8,378 bases of DNA from JBBRLG01 sp038231495 (GTDB lineage: Bacteria > Planctomycetota > Planctomycetia > Gemmatales > Gemmataceae): the NCBI GenBank assembly GCA_038231495.1, contig JBBRLG010000336.1, positions 1-8,378 on the forward strand, read 5' to 3'. Shown piece after piece: positions 1 to 6,185 of this stretch (positions within the stretch are counted from its first letter, which is position 1; each line of letters opens with the position of its first letter). Under the pieces are notes generated by a model, which searched no databases, was not told the DNA's origin, and was given only the letters and a program-made list of their open reading frames with translations. The position numbers were made by a program, and so were the translations under genes.

Positions 1-1
1 A

Positions 2-51
2 TCGACCCTGGCCAATCTCGACCCTCGCCACGAAAAAGCCGACCCTTGCCA
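2..51. repeat. Three degenerate direct repeats of a 12-13 bp motif
   Basis: The motif CGACCCTnGCCA occurs three times, at 3-14, 19-30 and 40-51. The first two copies are also preceded by T. The variable base is G, C and T in turn. Spacing is irregular (16 and 21 bp), so this is not a clean tandem array. No protein can be assigned here. One plus-strand frame stays open across the stretch to a stop near 178, but it has no recognisable content and its start lies outside the window. Confidence 0.5.
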
Positions 52-69
52 AAGGAAAACCGGGTGTCG

Positions 70-103
70 TTCGCGTGCGCCAGCGGACGCTGGCGCACGC
101 GAA
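70..103. repeat. 15-bp perfect inverted repeat with GGAC loop
   Basis: Arms 70-84 and 89-103 are perfectly complementary (TTCGCGTGCGCCAGC and its reverse complement) around a 4-nt centre, GGAC. The stem is very GC-rich and would fold stably in RNA from either strand. No T-tract follows on either side, so it is not a classical intrinsic terminator. Its form suggests a REP-like intergenic element, but genome copy number cannot be judged from this window. Confidence 0.75.
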
Positions 104-165
104 TAAGCTGCCGCGGTCGGTGAATGGCTCTCCGCGCACCTCGATCAGGATAAATAGTTGCGTCC

Positions 166-311
166 CGAATGGCATTCACTGAAGGAGAAAACGCTGCGAG
201 CCCGAAGCGCGAAGCAAGGGCGAGCAGCGTAATTCCCAGCACTTGCCTGCTCGCCCTTGCTTCGCGCTTCGGGCTCGCCGGGCCGCAAACGTCTTAAGTT
301 AATGCCATTCG
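166..311. repeat. Nested inverted-repeat element with a 32-bp perfect stem
   Basis: The core is a perfect 32-bp inverted repeat, arms 196-227 and 247-278, around a 19-nt loop (228-246). Outside it lies a second pair of 11-bp inverted arms, CGAATGGCATT at 166-176 and its reverse complement at 301-311. Together they define a roughly 146-bp nested unit. It lies just beyond the 3' end of the minus-strand gene ending at 363, so the stem could stop or stabilise that transcript. No protein is encoded. The nested ends could mark a small non-autonomous mobile unit, but no target duplication is evident. Confidence 0.7.
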
Positions 312-319
312 TCCGCGTC

Positions 320-349
320 CCCTTTATTCCCTTACCCTTTATTCCCTTA
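320..349. repeat. Two tandem copies of a 15-bp unit
   Basis: CCCTTTATTCCCTTA is present twice head to tail, at 320-334 and 335-349, with no mismatch. A few more bases at 350-353 continue a partial match. The tract starts 13 bp beyond the stop codon of the minus-strand gene ending at 363. In that gene's RNA it would read as purine-rich repeats. It may be simple slippage DNA. Confidence 0.8.
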
Positions 350-362
350 TTCCACCTTTCGC

Positions 363-1529
363 TTACCAGTCCCAGTAGTACCTTGGATGGTAGAAGGGAC
401 GATAGTAGACCGGCGGTGGTTGGTTTATGATGGTGGTACGCGCGCTCTCTGCCTTGTCTAATGCCGCCTTGGTTTCCGCCGCCAGCTTTTGAAGCTTGTC
501 TTCCATTTCGCGTTTTTCTTTTGCCGCGTTGGCAGTCTCCCGATCCTGCTTGTCTTGGGTTTCCGCCCGCAGCCTCTGGTCGGTGATCCTGCTTATGGCT
601 TCGCGGTGGTCGTCGCGCATCTTGTCTTCCAGGCGCGCCAAGCGGGTCGACGTTTCCGTCACCAGCTGATTAATTTTTTCCACTTCGGCCTTTTTCCGCT
701 CGATTTCCGCGGTCGCTTTCTCGAGTTCTATTTTTTGGGCCGCGGCTTTCTCGGCGTCTTCCGTTTTGCCGCCCCGAATGACGGCGGGGACAACGAGGAG
801 GAGAAAAACAACGACAGCGGCCGCGATCGCGAAATTTCGCTTGGACACGGTGTACGAGCCAATCGTGATCCCGCCGGGCGCCGCCGTTGCCGGCGCACCG
901 GGGGCGGCACCGGGCGCCGTGGGCGGCGCGTATCCGGGCTGACCGCCGTACGGCTGCGGACTGCTCGCGTCGCCGGCCAGCATGGTCTTGTTCCGGTTGG
1001 GCTGCTGGGGCGCCGAAGACGCCGCCGGAATCTGGAGCCGCTGTCCGCAGGCGGGACACGGCTTCTTGATGCCTGCCTCGCTCGCCGGAGACTCGAGGGG
1101 TTTCTTGCAGCTGGGGCAGTTATACTTGATCGGCGGCGCTGCCGGCGATCTTTCATCGCCTGCCAACATCGTCTTGTTCAGACTGGGCTGCGGAGCCGCA
1201 GTCGGCGGTGGCGGCGCTGTCGGCACCTGCAACCGCTGTCCACAGGCGGAACAGGGTTTCTTGGTGCCGGCCTCAATGGAAAGAGCTTCCAGCGGTGCCT
1301 GGCAGCGCGGGCAGTTAAACTTGATTGCCGGCGCCGTGTTGGCGAGCATGGTCTGTTGGTAAGCCGGGGCGGGCCCCAACAGTGGTTTCCCGGCGATTCG
1401 GGGCTCCGTAATGGATGCGCCCGCGAAGAAAGGGGAGTGGCAGTTGGAACAAACTTGGCGTTTGCCCATGTCCCCTTCGGGGATCGACAACTTGAACTGG
1501 CAGGCGGGGCAAGAAACTTGTGTAATCAT
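363..1529 (-). CDS. Membrane-anchored triple zinc-ribbon protein with coiled coil
   Basis: I recognise the architecture but no named gene. The 388-aa protein has three zinc ribbons of identical spacing, CX2C-X16-CX2C, at C7/C10/C27/C30, C73/C76/C93/C96 and C138/C141/C158/C161. The second and third are internal duplications, each followed by a Pro/Ala linker and the motif NKTMLAGD (T120, T182). A related QQTMLA sits at T60. One membrane helix follows at about 232-250, then a charged Lys/Glu/Ala-rich coiled coil at about 255-362 and an aromatic tail at 371-388 ending YYWDW. Such ribbons usually bind zinc and mediate protein or nucleic-acid contacts. The role here is unknown; a membrane scaffold is an inference. 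The start is supported by an AAGGAG 9 nt upstream. It lies 306 bp downstream of the larger zinc-ribbon gene on the same strand. Confidence 0.88.
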   Translation of the reverse strand: MITQVSCPACQFKLSIPEGDMGKRQVCSNCHSPFFAGASITEPRIAGKPLLGPAPAYQQTMLANTAPAIKFNCPRCQAPLEALSIEAGTKKPCSACGQRLQVPTAPPPPTAAPQPSLNKTMLAGDERSPAAPPIKYNCPSCKKPLESPASEAGIKKPCPACGQRLQIPAASSAPQQPNRNKTMLAGDASSPQPYGGQPGYAPPTAPGAAPGAPATAAPGGITIGSYTVSKRNFAIAAAVVVFLLLVVPAVIRGGKTEDAEKAAAQKIELEKATAEIERKKAEVEKINQLVTETSTRLARLEDKMRDDHREAISRITDQRLRAETQDKQDRETANAAKEKREMEDKLQKLAAETKAALDKAESARTTIINQPPPVYYRPFYHPRYYWDW

Positions 1530-1538
1530 GGACGGTCA

Positions 1539-1544
1539 CTCCTT
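1539..1544 (-). promoter_or_regulatory. Ribosome binding site of the triple zinc-ribbon gene
   Basis: AAGGAG on the minus strand lies 9 nt upstream of the ATG at 1527-1529 and supports that start. The foldback element at 1563-1697 begins only 18 bp further upstream, so it would form part of the 5' leader or separate the promoter from the gene. Confidence 0.75.
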
Positions 1545-1562
1545 GGGGTGCGTGAATACTGG

Positions 1563-1697
1563 GTAACCGTTCACCGCCAATTTCTCCCCCCTTACGAAGG
1601 GGGGTAGGGGGGGTTAAGCTCGGTTGAGGTACTGCGTCCTGGCTTCAACTCCACCCCCCCCTGCCCCCCCTTCGTAAGGGGGGGAGTGAACGGTTAC
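1563..1697. mobile_element. Foldback MITE-like element, copy 1 (IS66-type ends)
   Basis: This 135-bp unit is bounded by perfect 12-bp inverted ends, GTAACCGTTCAC (1563-1574) and its reverse complement (1686-1697). Inside each end is a C-run, TTACGAA, G-run palindrome (about 1584-1604 and 1664-1684), so the whole unit can fold back. It matches copy 2 at 5439-5572 in ends, internal palindromes and order. The flanking octamers AATACTGG (1555-1562) and AATTCTAG (1698-1705) agree at 6 of 8 positions, consistent with an eroded target duplication. Ends starting GTAA with 8-bp duplications are typical of IS66-family elements. No transposase is encoded, so it would be non-autonomous. Confidence 0.75.
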
Positions 1698-1782
1698 AAT
1701 TCTAGGACATTCACCATCGGGAATCCTAACGCGCCAACTTGACATTCACAACTGTTTTCCTTTACGGAGAGGCACCGTTGCA

Positions 1783-1824
1783 GTAGAGGCACTTGCGCGG
1801 ATCAAATCCGGTGCGCGCCTCTAC
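1783..1824 (-). terminator. Interrupted hairpin just downstream of the HEAT-repeat gene
   Basis: Eight-bp arms GTAGAGGC (1783-1790) and GCCTCTAC (1817-1824) enclose an internal loop and an inner 5-bp stem, CGGAT (1798-1802) with ATCCG (1806-1810), around a CAA loop. It lies 11 bp beyond the stop codon of the minus-strand gene, where a terminator or attenuator would sit. No U-tract follows in the minus direction, so Rho-independent termination is doubtful. It may instead be an RNA processing or stability element between the two minus-strand genes. Confidence 0.4.
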
Positions 1825-1835
1825 CCTCGAAAGAC

Positions 1836-4800
1836 TCACGGTCGCGAGTTGGCGATCGCGTCGAGCGCTCGTTTCCCCGGTTCGTAAAGGTCGGGGTAAT
1901 TCTTATCGATCGTGACTTGGGCGGCGATATCGCGGGACTCGTCCTTGGCCGCGGCACCCAACTTCTCCAGCGTGCGATACACTTCGATCCGGGCCGCGCG
2001 CTGAGCCGGCTTGTTCCCGTTGAATTGGCCCAAGTAGATCGCTTGTACCAGGTCCTTGGCCGCGGGCTTACCCAAAGTCACCACGGCCTTGCGGGCGCGC
2101 TCGCAGCGGCCCTTCCATTCCGCCGCGTCCGCCTTTTCGTCCGGCTGCAGCCCAAACGCGACCACCAAGCGCGGGACGGCTTTCTTTACCGCGTCCTCGT
2201 GTTTGGGGTTGACGCTTACGAGGGCAATGGCGGCCTCAATGCGCACGAGTGGGTCGCTGCTGTCCAGCAAGGGTACCAGGTCGTCGGCCGCTGCTTCGGC
2301 GGATTTGCCCAGCCGTCCCAACGCCTCGGCCACGGTGCGCTGGGTTGCGGGGGACTTGCTTTTGAGGCCCTGGCGCAGGTCGGGGGTGTCAGCTTCGGTA
2401 ATGGCCTTCAACCGCTTTATCAATGCGGTCCCGGCACGCTGGTTGATGTCGCGGTCCCTGTCCTCCGCAAAGCTGAACAGGGCGCGCAAGGAGATGCGCT
2501 CGCCTTGCAAGGCGGTGAGGGACTGGAGGACCGCAAGACGCACGGCGGCATCGTCGTGGTTCGCTTTCGCGCCGAGGGCGTCGAGTACTTCTGTCGAGTC
2601 GCTGCCAATCAATCCCAAGGAGTTGGCTGCTGCCGCCAGGACTGCCGGATCTTTCTCTCTTTGCAGCACCTTGCTGAGGGGCAGGGCCGCCTCCTTCGCC
2701 GCCGGTCCACACAGGCCGAGCGCCTGTGACGCCTGGCGGCGGACTTTCGCGTCACCGTCTTTCAAGGCGTCGATCGCACCGCGCAAATCTTCCGGCGTCG
2801 GCGTCTTGAAACGTGTGGTCAGCGCATTATCGACGCATTTGTGGATGTCCTTATTGTCGTCGCCCATGAAGCGGAAGAGAGCGGACACCGGGACGGCTTC
2901 GGAGCCGAGATTCAGCAGCGCCTCGATGACCTTGAGGCGAACGGTTACATTGGTGTGAGTTGCTTTGGCCTGGAGCGCGTCTACCGCGTCTTTCGTGACG
3001 ACGCGGATTTGCCCCAGGGCGCGGGCTAACTCGGCGAGGACATCGATTGCGGTTTCGATTCGCAACCGTGCGGCCAAGGCCGCGACTGCTGGCTTCGCCG
3101 ACGACCCCATTTCGGCGAGGGTCTGCGCGGCACCGCGACGAACCCGTGAGTCGGGATTGTTTAGCTTGTCGGTCAGGGCCGCCATCCTTATGGTCGCCAC
3201 CAACTCATCCTTCTTCTGTGCCACCGCGGGGTCCGCTTTTTTGCAGAGGTCGTCGATCTTCTTCTTGATGTCGGGATCGGTGCCTTCCAGGTACGTTTTC
3301 ACAATCGGCTCAAGCTTCGGCCAAGCGTCGATCCCTTTGGACAGACCGATGGCGATCAACTCCAAATCGACCTTCACTCGATCTGCCGGGGAAGGGTGTT
3401 TCGGAAACATTTCGATCAACTTGCCGCGCATCTTCAGGGCGTGTTCGAGGGACTTCATTGCGGTTGGCAGCGTGTTGCGGTAGCACTGCAACGCAAGCAA
3501 CTTCTGCGCCGCAAGTTCATCCTTCGGAGCCTCTTCATCGGGCGCAAGCCCAAAGGCGTCTTCGAGTCCACGAGTCAGTTCACGAGTCAGCTTTTGGACC
3601 CTTCCCGGGTGCTTCTCGTCCATGGCTCTATTGTTCAAGGCGACAAAGATTACCTGAAGCAACCAGCGTCCGCGCTCCGGTTCTTTACCGCTCTCCTCCG
3701 GCCGAAACTCACTGCCTTTCCCCGGAATCTGGCGCGTCAACGCCCGCAGCAGGCGGGCCGCGTTCAAGTCGGAAGGCTCGAAGACGCAGCACTCCACGAC
3801 CAATTGGCCGAGCGGCTCCTTGGCTTCTTCCTTGCCCAGCAACTTCGGCAATTCCGCCGCAAGCTTCTCGTAGGCGACGCCTCGTTGAAACTCGTCATTG
3901 GCCCCGATGCCGTCGATAATCGCCGCATCCTCCGGCGCGATTGCCTTGAGGTCCAAGACCGAAGCAGCAAGGTGCGTGTTGGGAATGTCGGCATACCACG
4001 CCTCGTTTTTCGCCACCGGCACCGTTGGCGGGGTGTTGATGACCTGCGGCCCCGTCGGAATCTTGTATCCGGTCACGATTAACGCGACAACGGTGACCGG
4101 GATCGCGAGGAGGAGCAGGAAACCGACCCCCGCGAAAATCCAACCCAGGGGCAACTTTCCGGTCGGCACCTCCGCCTTGGCGTCCACGTCCGCACTAGCG
4201 GCCAAGACCGCCAGGGTCACGGGCACGACGAACTGCTGTTGGCCGTTCCCCTGAATCGTCACGTCGGCGTGGAATGTTTCCCCCGGACGGGGCGGAACCT
4301 CGATTAGCAACGGTATCGTGAGTTTGTTGCCCTGCGACTTTCCCGGCCCCACGGTGATCCAGTTCTGATTGCTCCAGGCCTGAGCGTAAACCACCCTGGA
4401 CTCTTCGGTGCTGATCGTCACGCGCTTCGTGAGTCGTTGGCCAACCATGCCCTCGCAAAGCACGCGCTCGGTATCGATCACCAAACGGGGTGGTTTGGTC
4501 AATCCCAGCGCTTCAAAAAATTGCTGCACGGCACCCTTGCCCGATGCCTGGGTCGTCTGCACGGGATAGGTCCAGCCGTTGCCTGCATACCAGGCTTTCA
4601 CGGCACCCTGTTCAAACAGGGCCGCCGCCTCCTGAGGATGGGCGCGCGCCTTGACGGCGATTTCGCGCGGCGACCTGGCGCCGGCCAAGCTGTTGTTGGC
4701 ATGCGTCCCGCTTGGAAAGGGGCGGACCGCGACGACGGCGCGCACCGGCAACGCGATGGCACCGCCGTTGGTGTCGATGACGATTTCGCCTTGCAGCGGC

Positions 4801-5417
4801 AGCTCCCTGGCGTGTAATTTGTTGCCGAGTACGCGCACCGGCAACGTATATATGCCCCGTGTCTGAAACATCTTCAGCGCCGGTCCCGTCCCGTCGCCAA
4901 ACGAGAGCCATTCGCAGTTCGTCGTCACCATGCCGCGCAGCACCAGCAGTCCCCGGTTCGTGATCATCAGGTCAAAGCGGTGGTCGGTTCCCGGCGTCAG
5001 CGCTCCCAGGTTTTCTTCCGTGGACAGCAGGGCCAGTTGCGGCCGACGCAGAGCATTGGGATCGGCCGGGAATTTCTCCAACAGTTGGCTCAGCCCGACG
5101 TCGAGGTCGGGTTCCTTGACGGCTTGCTTGGCGGCTACCGCCAGATCGAGTCGCCCAATCGTGCCGAAAAACGACTGCCAGGTGCCGTCGGCCAGCAGAC
5201 CCCGCGCTTCGTCCCAGCGGGCATCGCAAGCCAGGGCCAGTTGATTGAAATTGGTGCAGCTTTGACCATCGGGAAAGTGGAACGGCACGAGCAAGGGCAG
5301 AGTGCCGACCCGCAGCGGCCCCTCCTGTCCTTCGTGGGAAAGGTGCCGACCATCGTAGTAGCAATAATTCGCGGTCGCCGGATTGGCTTTTGAACAAGCG
5401 GGGCAGAGCGTAACCAC
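1836..5417 (-). CDS. Large membrane protein: zinc ribbon, Ig-like segments, HEAT-like repeats
   Basis: I recognise no named gene. From the GTG at 5415-5417 the product is 1193 aa. The N-terminus has a short zinc ribbon, CPAC-X10-C followed by YYDG, with Asp where a fourth Cys is usual. Two beta-rich Ig-like segments follow at about 125-235 and 310-405. One membrane helix lies at about 424-450. The C-terminal half is helical, with HEAT/PBS-like repeats from about 745 to 1075 (for example DSRVRRGAAQTLAEMG, DAKVRRQASQALGLCG, DPLVRIEAAIALVSVN). Such repeats form protein-binding solenoids, so a scaffold or adaptor role is inferred. Translation could open at a TTG at 5456, but that codon lies inside the mobile element. 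The GTG has a GGAGG 5 nt upstream, so it is preferred. The gene shares strand and general architecture with the downstream zinc-ribbon gene. Confidence 0.88.
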   Translation of the reverse strand: MVTLCPACSKANPATANYCYYDGRHLSHEGQEGPLRVGTLPLLVPFHFPDGQSCTNFNQLALACDARWDEARGLLADGTWQSFFGTIGRLDLAVAAKQAVKEPDLDVGLSQLLEKFPADPNALRRPQLALLSTEENLGALTPGTDHRFDLMITNRGLLVLRGMVTTNCEWLSFGDGTGPALKMFQTRGIYTLPVRVLGNKLHARELPLQGEIVIDTNGGAIALPVRAVVAVRPFPSGTHANNSLAGARSPREIAVKARAHPQEAAALFEQGAVKAWYAGNGWTYPVQTTQASGKGAVQQFFEALGLTKPPRLVIDTERVLCEGMVGQRLTKRVTISTEESRVVYAQAWSNQNWITVGPGKSQGNKLTIPLLIEVPPRPGETFHADVTIQGNGQQQFVVPVTLAVLAASADVDAKAEVPTGKLPLGWIFAGVGFLLLLAIPVTVVALIVTGYKIPTGPQVINTPPTVPVAKNEAWYADIPNTHLAASVLDLKAIAPEDAAIIDGIGANDEFQRGVAYEKLAAELPKLLGKEEAKEPLGQLVVECCVFEPSDLNAARLLRALTRQIPGKGSEFRPEESGKEPERGRWLLQVIFVALNNRAMDEKHPGRVQKLTRELTRGLEDAFGLAPDEEAPKDELAAQKLLALQCYRNTLPTAMKSLEHALKMRGKLIEMFPKHPSPADRVKVDLELIAIGLSKGIDAWPKLEPIVKTYLEGTDPDIKKKIDDLCKKADPAVAQKKDELVATIRMAALTDKLNNPDSRVRRGAAQTLAEMGSSAKPAVAALAARLRIETAIDVLAELARALGQIRVVTKDAVDALQAKATHTNVTVRLKVIEALLNLGSEAVPVSALFRFMGDDNKDIHKCVDNALTTRFKTPTPEDLRGAIDALKDGDAKVRRQASQALGLCGPAAKEAALPLSKVLQREKDPAVLAAAANSLGLIGSDSTEVLDALGAKANHDDAAVRLAVLQSLTALQGERISLRALFSFAEDRDRDINQRAGTALIKRLKAITEADTPDLRQGLKSKSPATQRTVAEALGRLGKSAEAAADDLVPLLDSSDPLVRIEAAIALVSVNPKHEDAVKKAVPRLVVAFGLQPDEKADAAEWKGRCERARKAVVTLGKPAAKDLVQAIYLGQFNGNKPAQRAARIEVYRTLEKLGAAAKDESRDIAAQVTIDKNYPDLYEPGKRALDAIANSRP

Positions 5418-5422
5418 GGGAA

Positions 5423-5427
5423 CCTCC
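5423..5427 (-). promoter_or_regulatory. Ribosome binding site that fixes a GTG start
   Basis: GGAGG on the minus strand sits 5 nt upstream of the GTG at 5415-5417. It argues against the longer frame that opens at a TTG at 5454-5456. The first 13 codons of that longer frame come largely from the inserted foldback element and its target duplication. The insertion stops 3 bp short of this site and leaves it intact. Confidence 0.75.
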
Positions 5428-5430
5428 AAA

Positions 5431-5580
5431 TCCGATTCGTAACCGTTCACCGGCAACTTCTCCCCCCCTTACGAAGGGGGGGCGGGGGGGTAAGAACGGT
5501 TGCGTTTAACAGTCCTGGCGTCCACTCCACCCCCCCGCCCCCCCCTTCGTAAGGGGGGGAGTGAACGGTTACTCCGATTC
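5431..5580. repeat. Perfect 8-bp target-site duplication around element copy 2
   Basis: TCCGATTC occurs at 5431-5438 and again at 5573-5580, directly abutting the two inverted ends of the element at 5439-5572. The match is exact and stops at 8 bp on both sides. This is the expected footprint of a transposition event and implies that 142 bp were added to the leader of the minus-strand gene. Confidence 0.9.
5439..5572. mobile_element. Foldback MITE-like element, copy 2 (IS66-type ends)
   Basis: This 134-bp unit has 12-bp inverted ends identical to those of the copy at 1563-1697 and lies in the same orientation. It carries the same C-run, TTACGAA, G-run palindromes, with seven C and seven G on the left. 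It encodes no protein. Perfect 8-bp duplications flank it, so it probably inserted more recently than copy 1. Its G-runs (GGGGGGG, C, GGGGGGG near 5476-5490) could form a quadruplex. It sits between the ribosome binding site of the HEAT-repeat gene and whatever promoter lies upstream. Confidence 0.88.
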
Positions 5581-5809
5581 TTCCCCAGACACGCAAGTTG
5601 CTTTCGCGATTCGTGCCGAGCAGGACGCGCGACGCCTGCGCAGCACACGGCTGACGGTCCACCGGCCTGCTAATTCACCCCAACAGCAATGGCCATTTTC
5701 GGGGAAATCGCTAGCATTGCAAGCGCAAATTTGAGGGAGTTGCAAAAGGGGACGCAGCTTTTTTGCTTCGGGCTGTGAAAGGTGACGCGCTCGGGGAAAA
5801 TCAACGGGC

Positions 5810-5826
5810 TTGGGAGTCACTCCCAA
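5810..5826. promoter_or_regulatory. 17-bp palindrome, candidate operator
   Basis: TTGGGAGT (5810-5817) and ACTCCCAA (5819-5826) are perfect 8-bp inverted arms around a single C. The tight dyad with a one-base centre suits a dimeric regulator better than an RNA hairpin. It lies in the divergent intergenic region, about 390 bp from the start of the minus-strand gene and 460 bp from the protease start. No regulator can be named. Confidence 0.4.
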
Positions 5827-5935
5827 AACCGACTCAAGACCGCTTCGACGTTTGCAGCGCGTCCCGCATTGACGCTTTCTGTCCGTAACTTGCAAGGCAG
5901 CGATTGCCGCCCAACGGCGCTCAGGGACCGGCATG

Positions 5936-5953
5936 CACCGTTAGCAAACGGTG
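5936..5953. repeat. 7-bp inverted repeat with AGCA loop
   Basis: CACCGTT (5936-5942) and AACGGTG (5947-5953) form a perfect 7-bp dyad around AGCA in the divergent intergenic region. It could be a small hairpin or a protein-binding dyad. Nothing in the sequence tells these apart. Confidence 0.4.
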
Positions 5954-6006
5954 ATTCGACGTGCGCTTGAATGCCACGGCCGTTTGCGGGGTTCGCCCGA
6001 CCGCCA

Positions 6007-6046
6007 CTTGCGGCGTTGCGGCCCCGAACGCTACGCCGCAAGCGGC
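6007..6046. repeat. 10-bp stem including one copy of the GCCGCTTGCGGC palindrome (inverted)
   Basis: Arms CTTGCGGCGT (6007-6016) and ACGCCGCAAG (6033-6042) form a 10-bp stem with a 16-nt loop. The right part, 6035-6046, is GCCGCAAGCGGC, the reverse complement of the 12-bp palindrome found before the two downstream genes (7426-7437 and 7841-7852). It lies about 240 bp upstream of the protease start. Confidence 0.55.
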
Positions 6047-6185
6047 ATCCTGCACCACCCGATTCTTGCCGTAACTGAAAATCACGTCCCACCTTAACGG
6101 CCAAAACATTTCGCCTTTCCGCCCACATCGTTTCCAATTGCGTGCTAGTTTTACTGTTGAACAGAGAGATTGCTCCCGGGACTCG

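Larger units (their letters stand above)
5581..6180. other. Gene-free divergent intergenic region
   Basis: About 600 bp separate the minus-strand zinc-ribbon genes from the plus-strand protease gene. I find no open frame with a recognisable protein. The open frames present are arginine- and cysteine-rich and have no family features. The region must hold the promoters of both directions, but I see no convincing -35/-10 pair. It contains three dyads worth noting: 5810-5826, 5936-5953 and 6007-6042. Confidence 0.6.

Noticed and set aside
3..180. Plus-strand frame open from the window edge to near 178 as the 3' end of a gene
   Set aside because: No motif is recognisable, the stretch is full of repeats and a 15-bp stem, and no start is visible, so it cannot be supported as a gene.
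196..278. 32-bp inverted repeat as a CRISPR or tRNA remnant
   Set aside because: There is one inverted pair with no direct repeat-spacer pattern, and it does not fold as a cloverleaf.
489..1607. 372-aa plus-strand open frame across the triple zinc-ribbon gene
   Set aside because: It is antisense to a gene with repeated CX2C motifs, a membrane helix and a good ribosome binding site. The frame is Arg/Gly-rich, has no family features and runs into the mobile element.
1584..1684. C-run/TTACGAA/G-run palindromes as intrinsic terminators
   Set aside because: They are present in both element copies as part of its inverted structure and are not followed by T-tracts. They are better explained as element anatomy.
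1699..1704. TAGAAT on the minus strand as a -10 box for the triple zinc-ribbon gene
   Set aside because: It is a good hexamer, but no -35 is present at the right distance, and the bases belong to the flank and eroded target duplication of the mobile element.
1738..1766. Perfect TTGACA at 1738-1743 as a plus-strand promoter
   Set aside because: The hexamer 17 bp downstream (TTTACG) is a poor -10, and the promoter would drive transcription antisense to the HEAT-repeat gene.
5569..5934. 121-aa minus-strand open frame in the divergent intergenic region
   Set aside because: Its composition is rich in Arg and Cys with no recognisable motif, it ends at the mobile element, and no credible ribosome binding site was seen.
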